Source: Bolinopsis microptera (Eukaryota > Ctenophora > Tentaculata > Lobata > Bolinopsidae). From it: a stretch of 64,000 nucleotides of DNA. The DNA is taken from contig NC_087074.1 in NCBI RefSeq assembly GCF_026151205.1, forward strand, positions 17,210,712 to 17,274,711, read 5' to 3'. Under the pieces are notes generated by a model that was not told where the DNA came from, ran no database searches, and saw only the letters and a program-made list of their open reading frames with translations. The stretch's first letter is position 1, and each line of letters begins with the position of its first letter. The translations under genes were made by a program, and so were the position numbers. Positions 36,001 to 48,000 of the stretch are shown piece after piece.

Positions 36001-39000
36001 GACTGAGAAGTCAATCGCGGAAGTGACTGAGAAGCCTGTCGTGGCAGTGACTGAGGAGCTCGTCAAGGAAGTTACTGAGAAATCAATCGTGGAGGTCACT
36101 GAGACTCCTATCGTGGAAGTGACTGAGAAGCCAATCGTGAAAGTAACTGAGAAGCCCGTCGCAGAAGTCACTGAGACACCTGTCGTGGAAGTGACTGAGG
36201 AGTCAATCGCGGAAGTGACTGAGAAGCCTGTCGCAGAAGTGACTGAGAAGCCTGTCATAGAAGTCATTGAGACACCTGTCGTGGAAGTGACAGAGAAGCC
36301 AATCGTGGAAGTGACTGAGAGGCCCGTCGCAGAAGTGACTGAAAAACCCGACGTGGAAGTACCTGAGAAGCCTGTCGTGGCAGTAACTGAAAAGCCCGTT
36401 GCAGAAGTCACTGAGAAGCACGTCGTGGAAGTCATTGAGACACCTGTCGTGGAAGCCACTGAGAAGCCAATCGAGGAAGTGACTGAGAAGCCTGTCGTGG
36501 CAGTGACTGAAAAGCCCGTTGCAGAAGTAACTGAGAAACACGTCGTGGAAGTCATTGAGACACCTGTCGTGGAAGTGACTGAGAAGCCAACTGTGGAAGT
36601 GACTGAGAGGCCCGTCGCAGAAGTGACTGAAAAGCCCGACGTGGAAGTACCTGAGAAGCCTGTCGTGGAAGTACCTGAAAAGCCTGACGTGGAAGTGACT
36701 GAAAAGCCCGTCGCAGAAGTAACTGAGAAGCCCGTCGTGGAAGTGACTGAAAAGCCCGTCGCAGAAGTAACTGAGAAGCCCGTCGTGGAAGTCATTGAAA
36801 CACCTTTCGTGGAAGTGACTGAGAAGCCAATCGTGGAAGTAACTGAGAAGCCCGTCGCAGAAGTCACTGAGACACCTGTCGTGGAAGTCACTGAGAAGCC
36901 AATCGTGGAAGTGACTGAGAAGCCTGTCGTGGCAGTGACTGACAAGCCCGTTGAAGAAGTAACTGAGAAGCCTGTCGTGGAAGTCACTGAGAAGGCAATC
37001 GTGGATGTCAATGAGAAGCCAATCGTGGAAGTGACTCAGAAGCCCGTCGCAGAAGTCACTGAGACACCTGTTGTGGAGGTCACTGAGAAGCCTGTCGTGG
37101 CAGTGACTGAGAAGCCCGTCGCAGAAGTGACTGAGAAGCCCGTCGTGGAAGTTACTGGGACACCTGTCGTGGAAGTGACTGAGAAGCCAATCGTGGAGGT
37201 AACTGAGAAGCCCGTCGCAGAAGTGACTGAGAAGCCCGTCGTGGAAATCACTGAGAAGCCCGTCGTGGAAGTCATTGAAACACCTGGCGTGGAAATGACT
37301 GAGAAGCCCATCGTGGAAGTCACTGAGAGGCTAATCGTAGAAGTGACTGAGAAGCCTGTCGTGGAAGAGACTGAAAAGCCCGTCGCAGAATTAACTGAGA
37401 CGCCCGTCGTGGAAGTCATTGAAACACCTTTCGTGGAAGTGACTGAGAAGCCAATCGTGGAAGTAACTGAGAAGCCCGTCGCAGAAGTCACTGAGACACC
37501 TGTCGTGAAAGTCACTGAGAAGCCAATTATGGAAGTGACTGTCAAGCGTGTCGAGGCAGTGACTGAAAAGCCCGTCCTAGAAGAGACTGAGAAGCTTGTC
37601 GTGGAAGTCATTGAAACACCTGTCGTGGAAGTGACTGAGAAGCCAGTCGTGGAAGTAACTGAGAAGCCCGTCGCAGAAGTGACTGAGAAGCCCGTCGTGG
37701 AAGTGACTGAGAAGCCAATCGTAGAAGTGACTGAGAAGCCTGTCGTGGAAGTGACTGAAAAGCCCGTCGCAGAAGTAACTGAGAAGCCCGTCGTGGAATT
37801 CATTGAAACACCTTTCGTGGAATTGACTGAGAAGCCAATCGTGGAAGTAACTGAGAAGCCTGTCGCAGAAGTTACTGAGACATCTGTCGTAAAAGTCACT
37901 GAGAAGCCAATCGTAGAAGTGACTAAGAAGCCTGTCGTGGAAGTCATTGAAACACCTGTCGTGGAAGTGACTGAGAAGCCAGTCGTGGAAGTGACTGAAA
38001 AGCCCATCGCAGAAGTGACTGTGAATCCCGTCGTGGAAGTCACTGAGACACCTGTCGTGGAAGTAACTGAGAATCCTTTCGAAGAAGAAAATGAAAAGCC
38101 CGTCGAGGAAGTCACTGAAAAGCCCGTCGCAGAAGTAACTGAGAAGCCCATCGCAGAAGTAACTGAGAAGCTCATCGTGGAAGTTACTGAGACACCTGTC
38201 GTTGAAGTGACTAAGAAGCCAATCGTGGTGGAAGTAACTGAGAAACCCGTCGCAGAAGTCACTGAGAAGCCCGTCGTGGAAGTCACTGAGAAGCCAATCG
38301 TGGAAGTCACTGAGAAGCCCGTGACTGAAAAGCCCGTTGCAGAAGTTACTGAGAAGCCCGTTGCAGAAGTCACTGAGACACCTGTCGTGGAAGTCACTGA
38401 GAAGCCAATCGTGGAAGTGACTGAAAAGTCTGTCATAGAAGTGTCTGAGAAGCCTGTCGTGGAAGTGACTGAGAAGCCTGTCGTGGATGTCACTGAGACA
38501 CCTGTCGTAGGAGTGTCTGAGAAGCCTGTTGTGGAAGGGACTGAAAAGCCTGTTGCAGAAGTAACTGAGAAGCTTGTCGCAGTAGTCACTGAGACACCTG
38601 TCGTGGAAGTGACTGAGAAGCCTGTCGTGGCAGTGACTGAGAAGCCTGTCGTGGCAGTGACTGAGGAGCTCGTCAAGAAAGTAACTGAGAAATCAATCGT
38701 GGAGGTCACTGAAAAGCCTGTCGCAGAAGTAACTGAGAAGCCCGTCGCAGAATTAACTAAGAAGCCCGTCGAGGAAGTTACTGAGACACCTTTCATGGAA
38801 GTCACTGAGAAGCCAATAGTGGAAGTTACTGAGAAGCCCGTCGTGGAAGTGACTGAAAAGCCCGTCGCAGAAGTAACTGAGAAGCACGTCGTGGAAGTCA
38901 TTGAGACTCCTATCGTGGAAGTTACTGAGAAGCCAATCGTGAAAGTAACTGAGAAGCCCGTCACAGAAGTCACTGAGACACCTGTCGTGGAAGTGACTGA

Positions 39001-42000
39001 GAAGTCAATCGCGGAAGTGACTGAGAAGCCTGTCGTGGCAGTGACTGAGGAGCTCGTCAAGGAAGTTACTGAGAAATCAATCGTGGAGGTCACTGAGACT
39101 CCTATCGTGGAAGTGACTGAGAAGCCAATCGTGAAAGTAACTGAGAAGCCCGTCGCAGAAGTCACTGAGACACCTGTCGTGGAAGTGACTGAGGAGTCAA
39201 TCGCGGAAGTGACTGAGAAGCCTGTCGCAGAAGTGACTGAGAAGCCTGTCATAGAAGTCATTGAGACACCTGTCGTGGAAGTCACTGCGAAGCCAATCGT
39301 GGAAGTCACTGAGAAGCTTGTCGTGGAAGTGACTGAAAAGCCCGTCGCAAAAGTAACTGAGAAGCACGTCGTAAAAGTCATTGAGACCATTATCGTGGAA
39401 GTGACTGAGAAGCCAATCGTGGAAGTAACTGAGAAGCCCGTCAGTGAAGTCACTGAGACACCTGTCGTGGAAGTCATTGAGAAGCCAATTGTGGAAGTTA
39501 CTGAGACACCTGTCGTGGAAGTGACTGAGAAGCCCGTCATGGAAGTCACTGAGAAGCCAATCGTGGAAGTCACTGAGAAGCCTGTGACTGAAAAGCCCGT
39601 TACAGAAGTTACTGAGAAGCCCGTCGCAGAAGTCACTGAGACACCTGTCGTGGAAGTCACTGAGAAGCCAATCGTGGAAGTGACTGAAAAGCCCGTCGTG
39701 GAAGTGACTGGGAAGCCAATCGTGGAAGTAACTGAGAAGCCTGTCGCAGAAGTCACTGAGAGGCCTGTCATAGAAGTCATTGAGACACCTGTCGTGGAAG
39801 TCACTGAGAAGCCAATCGTGGAAGCGACTGAGAAGCCCGTCGTGGAAGTGACTGGGAAGCCAATAGTTGAAGTAACTGAGAAGCCCGTCGCAGAAGTCAC
39901 TGAGACACCTGTCGTAGAAGTCACTGCGAAGCCAATCGTGGAAGTCACTGAGAAGCTTGTCGTGGAAGTGACTGAAAAGCCCGTCGCAAAAGTAACTGAA
40001 AAGCACGTCGTAAAAGTCATTGAGACCCTGACTGAGAAGCCAATCGTAGAAGTAACTGAGAAGCCCGTCAGTGAAGTCACTGAGACACCTGTCGTGGAAG
40101 TGACTGGGAAGCCAATAGTTGAAGTAACTGAGAAGCCCGTCGCAGAAGTCACTGAGAAGCCCGTCGTGGAAGTCACTGAGAAGCCAATCGTGGAAGTCAC
40201 TGAGAAGCCCGTGACTGAAAAGCCCGTTGCAGAAGTTACTGAGAAGCCCGTTGCAGAAGTCACTGAGACACCTGTCGTGGAAGTCACTGAGAAGCCAATC
40301 GTGGAAGTGACTGAAAAGTCTGTCATAGAAGTGTCTGAGAAGCCTGTCGTGGAAGTGACTGAGAAGCCTGTCGTGGAAGTCACTGAGACACTTGTCGTAG
40401 GAGTGTCTGAGAAGCCTGTTGTGGAAGGGACTGAAAAGCCTGTTGCAGAAGTAACTGAGAAGCTTGTCGCAGTAGTCATTGAGACACCTGTCGTGGAAGT
40501 GACTGGGAAGCCAATCGTGGAAGTAACTGAGAAGCCCGTCGCAGAAGTCACTGAGACACCTGTCGTGGATGCCACTGAGAAGCCAATCGTGGAAGTCACT
40601 GAGAAGCTTGTCGTTGCAGTGACTGAAAAGCCCGTCGTAGAAGTAACTGAAAAGCCTGTCGCAGAAGTCACTGAGAAGCCAATCGTGGAAGTCACTGAGA
40701 AGCCAATTGTGGAAGTGACTGAGAAGCCTGTCGTGGAAGTGACTGAAAAGCCCGTTGCAGAATTAACTGAGAAGCCTTTCGTGGAAGTTACTGAGACACC
40801 TGTCGTGGAAGTCACTGAGACACCTGTCGTGGAAGTAACTGGAAAGCCTGTCGTGGAAGTGACTGAGAAGCCTGTCGTGGAAGTGACTGAAAAGCCCGGT
40901 ACAGAGGTAGCTGAGAAGCCCGTCGTGGAAGTTACTGAGAGCCCAGAGGTTGTCGTAACTGAAAAGCCAGAATTGACTGAGAAGCCCGTCGCAGAAGTAA
41001 CTGAGAAATCCGTCGTGGAAGTTACTAAGAAGCCCGTCGTGGAAGTGACTGAGACACCTGTCGTTAAGGTGACTGAGAAGCCCGTTGTCGAAGTCACTGA
41101 GAAGCTCGTCAAGGAAGTTACTGAGAAGTCAATCGTGTTAGTCACTGAAAGGCCCGTCGCTGAAGTAACTGAGAAGCCCGTTGCAGAAGTCGCCGAGACA
41201 CCTGTCGTGAAAGTCACTGAGAAGCCAGTCGTTGAATTTACTGAGAAGCATGTCGTGGAAGTGACTGAAAAGTCTGTCGCAGAAGTAACTGAGCAGCTCG
41301 TCGCAGAAGTAACCGAGAAGCTCGTCGCAGAAGTCACTGATCCACCTGTCGTGGAAGTCACTGAGAAGCCAATCGTGGAAGTGACTGAGAAGCCTGTCGT
41401 GGAAGTGACTGAAAAACCTGTTGCAGAAGTAACTGAGAAGACCGTCGTGAAAGTTACTGAAAAGCCTGTCATGGAAGTAACTGAGAAGCTTGTCGTGGAA
41501 GTGACTGAGAGACCAGAGGTTGTCGGAACCGAAAAGCCAGAATTGACTGAGAAGCCCGTCTTGGAAGTTACTGAGAAGCCTATCGTGGAAGTGACTGAAA
41601 AGCCCGTCGCAGAAGTAACTGAGAGACCTGAGGTTGAAGTGACCAAAAAGCCGGACCTGACTGCGAAGTCAGATGTGGAAGTCACTGAGACGCCAGATGT
41701 AGCAGTCACTGAGATTCCTGAGGAAGAAGATGAAGGATCGACAGATACATCTAATGACGCCGACATCACAGAAAAACCTACAGAGGACATTGTGGAAGAG
41801 GAGGGCACTACTGAGTCAGTAATCCCAACCACTGGTAAACCTAGACCTGATGGGACGGAGACTTTTACTAAAAACCAAGTGGAGGACGGAACGGACTCGG
41901 GGATTACAGATGATTTCAAGATTGTTGCTGAAGACGCCCAAATCACAGAAAAGCCTACAGAGGATGAAGTAGAAGAGGAGGGCATTACTGAGTCAGTAAT

Positions 42001-45000
42001 CCCAACCACTGGTAAACCTAGACCTGATGGGACGGAGACTTTTACTAAAAACCAAGTGGAGGACGGAACGGACTCGGGGATTACAGATGATTTCAAGATT
42101 GTTACTGAAGACGCCCAAATCACAGAAAAGCCTACAGAGGATGAAGTAGAAGAGGAGGGCACTACTGAGTCAGTAATCCCAACCACTGGTATACCTGATG
42201 GGAAAGAGACCGGTACTGAAAAGGGGGAGTATGGAACAGACTCTGGAGGTAAAGATGGTTCTGATATTGTTACAGAAGAACCCATCGAACGTACCGAATC
42301 TCCTCCTCCGATGACGTTCGCAAACGCTACTACCCAAGGTCCTGTAACTGCAACAGAAGGCACCCCTGATTGTGGAGCCGAGGAGTGTGGAGTGACTGTT
42401 TGTGCTCTTCAGCAGTGTTGGTGCGAGGTGGGAGGTGTGGTGATATCGGGAACCAATCGGGACGCTAGCAATTCTCTCAAGTGTGGTTTGTGCTTTCTTC
42501 ATCTTGTTGTTCCTTCATGTTCCTGAGGTATCGGAGGATACTTAATTTAAAAAATATTGAAAAACGTCATCTTATATCATAACTAACCCGATGTTTTGTT
42601 AAAGTAACGTATTCTCCAGAGTACATCCACAAGACCACAAACTGTATTAGAGAGCAAGCCTCAGTGAGTTATGTCAGATGCGATGAGTTTGGAAATTATC
42701 AGCCATCACAGTGTCATCCAAAGGTCAGACTATAATAAAAATGTATTATAATTAACAAAACCTCGTCAGTAAAAGCTTTTATTTTTGGACCACCTTTGAT
42801 AGAAATTTGTTTCAAAATCTACCGTTCACCAATTTTTTGAAAGCATCTGAGATGAGTTCAATGCTTTCGTTTTTTTCGTTATCATCAAAAGTGGTACTAA
42901 GATTATTTATCAGGAGCTTTTTAACTTTTAAATAAATTTGTCCAAATTTCAGGGACACTGTTTCTGTGTCAGTCGCTATGGAGAAGAGATTCCTGGAACA
43001 AGATCCTTCTTTGAGGCTTCTTGTTCGTTCTGTAAGTTGACTTCTTAGTTCTTCGTATGATTAAATTTAAAACATGTTTAAGTTTTGTTGAACCTCGTTA
43101 TCTCTAAATCTCCTGGTTAAAGTTAGAACGTTTCTATAAAACTGTCTCAGCTACTTTAGTCTGATTAAAAACGTTTTTGGAGTCCATCACGTTTCAGAAT
43201 CGTTAATTTCAGTGAACATACCGGAAATAGGAGTGGAGGAAAGTAAGGCTGATCTGTGTTTGGAGGTACAGAGTAGGCAGTTGTCTATTTACTCTGTGGA
43301 CAGATACGTTGCTCAGTGTAACAACCAGGTTTGTTACAGTCCACGTTAAATTTTAGTATTTTATGTTTAAGATTAGTGTTTTGTCGGGTTGGAGACTTAA
43401 AATTGAAATATTTATTTGTCAAGATTATTAGATCATCAGCCATGATTCATGGCGACGGAAGTTTTATTTAATACTTCTGATAAGAAGATCGGCTTATTAA
43501 ACAGATTAGTACTACCGTACTGGGACCGGATACTGAAAATCTCCTGAACTCGTAAAAAATGTGCATAAGACAAAGAATCTGTTTACATCAAATTATCTCG
43601 AAAATTCGCAAATAATTAATCAGGAACTTACAAGAATGGACCCAAATACTGGTCCTTGGAACAACTCCTTCCTGGATGAAAGTTCTGATATTCGTGAAAA
43701 CAATGTTCCATTTCTTACAAAAATATTTCATTTCATTGAAACATCTTCTGAAGCCAGGAATAATGGCGCGTGCCAGCTGCTATCTCTAACCCGTATGTTG
43801 CAGGGAGGGTACGTGAAGGAGCAGTGTGACGAAGAAGAGTGCTGGTGTGTTGATACTTTGGGAGCCAGGTTGCCGGACACGTTCCACCCTCGCTGGGGAG
43901 ATCCTATCTTTATTCCTTGCGGTGAGTATGAAAGCAGATTACTTGTTAATTACTCAGCTACTACATGTGCAGTTCTGTGTGTTATATCTCACATTATTTC
44001 ACAAATTCTCATATTTTTTCAATGTTTCCCCTCGTCCACTAAACACATTTTCCCTTCAGACGACAGACTGTGGAGTGCCCAATGTCTGAGTCCCATGGTT
44101 TGGAGAGAAGGAGCGAACGTGTGTGCAGCCACGTGTTCTGAACCCGCCCCTGAGGGCAGTCAGTGTAAGGGACAAGTCACCAGGTAAGCCACGTGTTCAG
44201 AACCCGCCCCTGAGGGCAGTCAGTGTAAGGGACAAGTCACCAGGTAAGCCACGTGTTCAGAACCCGCCCCTGAGGGCAGTCAGTGTAAGGGACAAGTCAC
44301 CAGGTAAGCCACGTGTTCTGAACCCACCCCTGAGGGCAGTCAGTGTAAGGGACAAGTCACCAGGTAAGCCACGTGTTCTGAACCCGCCCCTGAGGGCAGT
44401 CAGTGTAAGGGACAAGTCACCAGGTAAGCCACGTGTTCAGAACCCGCCCCTGAGGGCAGTCAGTGTAAGGGACAAGTCGCCAGGTAAGCCATGTGTTCAG
44501 AACCCGCCCCTGAGGGCAGTCAGTGTAAGGGACAAGTCACCAGGAAAGCCACGTGTTCTGAACCCGCCCCTGAGGGCAGTCTGTGTAAGGGACAAGTCAC
44601 CAGGTAAGCCACGTGTTCAGAACCCGCCCCCGAGGGCAGTCAGTGTAAGGGACAAGTCACCAGGTAAGCCACGTGTTCAGAACCCGCCCCCGAGGGCAGT
44701 CAGTGTAAGGGACAAGTCACCAGGTAAGCCACGTGTTCTGAACCCGCCCCTGAGGGCAGTCAGTGTAAGGGACAAGTCACCAGGTAAGCAACGTGTTCTG
44801 AACCCGCCCCTGAGGGCAGTCAGTGTAAGGGACAAGTCACCAGGTAAGCCACGTGTTCTGAACCCGCCCCTGAGGGCAGTCAGTGTAAGGGACAAGTCAC
44901 CAGGTAAGCCACGTGTTCTGAACCCGCCCCTGAGGGCAGTCAGTGTAAGGGACAAGTCACCAGGTAAGCCACGTGTTCAGAACGTGCCCCCGAGGGCAGT

Positions 45001-48000
45001 TAGTGTAAGGGACAAGTCACCAGGTAAGCCACGTGTTCAGAACCCGCCCCTGAGGGCAGTCAGTGTAAGGGACAAGTCACCAGGAAAGCCACGTGTTCAG
45101 AACCTGCCCCCGAGGGCAGTCAGTGTAAGGGACAAGTCACCAGGTAAGCCACGTGTTCTGAACCCGCCCCTGAGGGCAGTCAGTGTAAGGGACAAGTCAC
45201 CAGGTAAGCCACGTGTTCTGAACCCGCCCCTGAGGGCAGTCAGTGTAAGGGACAAGTCACCAGGTAAGCCACGTATTCTGAACCCGCCCCCGAGGGCAGT
45301 CAGTGTAAGGGACAAGTCACCAGGTAATCAGATACTATACCTCCTGACTCCTGAGTCCTGCATACTTGCGCTTATCTACTATCAAGTTTAATTCGATATG
45401 GTTTCAGGTGGTCTTAAGTGCACCATATGATTTATTTTTATTTTTCTCTTTTTCACCGTCGAGACCGTATGAGATGAATCATAAACCTGATTAAAGTAGA
45501 TTCTATTTTCCATAATCTCAGTTTCTTATCGACGGTCATCATCCACAAGAAAATAACTTAAATATATAACTTACGTAATGAATAATTTACGTAATAAATA
45601 ATTTAAAAAGTTAAATAACAAATATTATTCTAGGTGTGCCTGCCCACTATCCCTACCCATACTTCAAAATGACACGTGTGTTTCTCTATACGACTGTGAA
45701 GAACAAACAGCAGGTTACTTCACGTTCATTATTGTCCAATGTCCAAAGTAAAATATATTGACATATTATAAATTATGAAGTTTTTAAGGCAGAGCTTTAA
45801 GGCTCAAATCTTCTTTCGAATCCTGATTTAAACTCCTCATCGTTACAAAGTCACTAAACATATGGGTGATTTAAAACACGACTTCAGAGTCAGAAAAGGA
45901 TTGCGGAGGGATGGTGTGGGAGGAGTGTGGTTGCCAGAAGAGCTGTGCAACCCGTCACGATGGCAACTGTACCACGTGCTCGCCCACGTGCGTGTGTCCC
46001 CCTGACACCCCCTACCTGCATCATGGCTTCTGTGTGGACGAGGAGGACTGTCCTGAAATAACTGCTGCAGGTTCGTTTAGGCTTCCTTTTTTACATCATT
46101 CTACGTTTTATTAACATATTCGCGGCAAATTGATTTGGAATCTTCAGATCCAGAATAAAATATTATTTCTTTCGTTAGAAGGAAAAGAATTGATACGGTT
46201 GATATAAGTGCCCAGTATTTTGGTTGATAAGCATATATCCTGTACTAACTTAAGTTTTGACTCATAATTTTTGGGTCTCAGTCATTTAGTCGTCAGATTT
46301 TGATGAACATTTATTTATGAACTCAAAAGAACAGCAGCTAAAAGTAAAGCACCCGAAAACTATATTTTTGGGTAAGTTAAAGGTACCTTTTGGCGACAAA
46401 CGGGCTTGGGTCATTTTAAAATTAGGCCTCGGCAATAGCATGTTTGAAGAGCCTTGCAGCAAAATATACGAAATTTCGTGAGCTATGTAAAATATTCGAA
46501 TCTGAATTGGTTTTTAACAAAATCTTAATAGATTGATCTTAACCGATTAGCAAAGAAAATGAGTGGAAAATATAGTAGACCGCTCCTTCATGAAAATGTG
46601 TATAGACATTTAAAACCTTTTCAATGTATAGTGAACACCGCTGTACATTATATTTACTAGCAGGAACCCGTATAACCCTAAAATGGTGTCAAGACTCAAG
46701 AGACTAAAATAATTTAAATTATTACCTATTTAATTCGCGTTTTTGACACCACTTGGGGGTCCAAATTTTGGGCTCTAAAACTCCTATTCCTTGGCCAATT
46801 TTTTATTTTTTCATGCTGATTTGAAAAGCATAAAATCATTTGACCCAGTCAAAAAAGTTTCAGTTTTATATCATTTACGGTTTTTGCGGAAGGTCGCGTT
46901 AAAGTTGATGCCGTGGTGTCAGTAAAACGGCACGGATATATACATATATATCGTCTCGCTTTATATATGGACACGTTCATTTGAGTTTGAGGATATTGGT
47001 AAACAAAAAAGATAGCGTTTTTGACGATAGTGGCTTAATTTTGACATTTATCAACCTAGCACGTTCAGAAGTTCTGAACATTAGCCACGTAACCCATACT
47101 CCCATATGCACTGCTCGGAAAGAAAATCTATTGTTGTTAGGCACTATAATGGTTCAAATGTCACATTTTGTGTGACTTAGTTATCTGCAGTTGTCTAATT
47201 ATCATTCCTTGGTCTGAAATATAGTAGATTAGGTCAATCTAACAATTATGATACAATATTGGTTAAAGGGCACGGATCGAACGGTTACAAGGCAATATTT
47301 TGGTAACTTTGTCACACTCAGAATACCATACCTCTATTCTACTGTGAGGTGTCCTCAAAAACCTTTTAACTCATTATTTGATGGTTGATCTACCAATTAT
47401 AGCCCTAAAATATGTTGTTTCGAATAGTTAGCTAATACAGGCACTTGGTTATCGGGAAATGAGGTTAATTCTGTCACAATATATGGAATTTTAAATTTTG
47501 GGCGAATTATTTATATCTGATTTTGGTTTGAAAGGCGGGAAAACTTTACATGATGACAATGTAGTTGATGCAAGTTAAGATCAGTTGATGTTTATATTGT
47601 CACAAAAATGATACGAAATCGTAAATAGGTTTAAAATAATGATTATAGAATGAAATAGTTTCTTATAATAACTCTTATATTAACTGTTTGACAAAGTAAA
47701 CATGTCTTGCCCCTATTTTAAAGATCTATATATTCTATGACTCTATTAGAATTCAACCTTCTTTCAGAAAAAAATCGGTAGAATATTGTCCAGAACATCA
47801 GAGCTCAAGTTTAACAATTTCAGGTTAAATTTGTCAAAGTAGCTAAAAATGTGACAAAATTGACTTTTCCTGCCCCAATAATTTCAACTTTTCAAGATAG
47901 AGTGTAAAAATTAGCATAGGCTGCTTTATTACCTATATAAATCGATCCAAACTACGAAAAAGATTTGTTAATCTGATGACGATTACCTAACTCTAATAAT

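Noticed and set aside
34318..42363. Minus-strand open frames of 897 and 1,775 codons (Ser/Val/Thr repeats)
   Set aside because: They mirror the 24-bp coding repeat; the unit has no stop in that frame. The plus strand has splice-consistent extension to a signal peptide and Tg1 modules.
44123..45391. 422-codon plus-strand frame of a Pro/Arg-rich 20-residue repeat
   Set aside because: It is a different frame of the 60-bp minisatellite; the unit frame that splices to a complete TIL module is the credible one.
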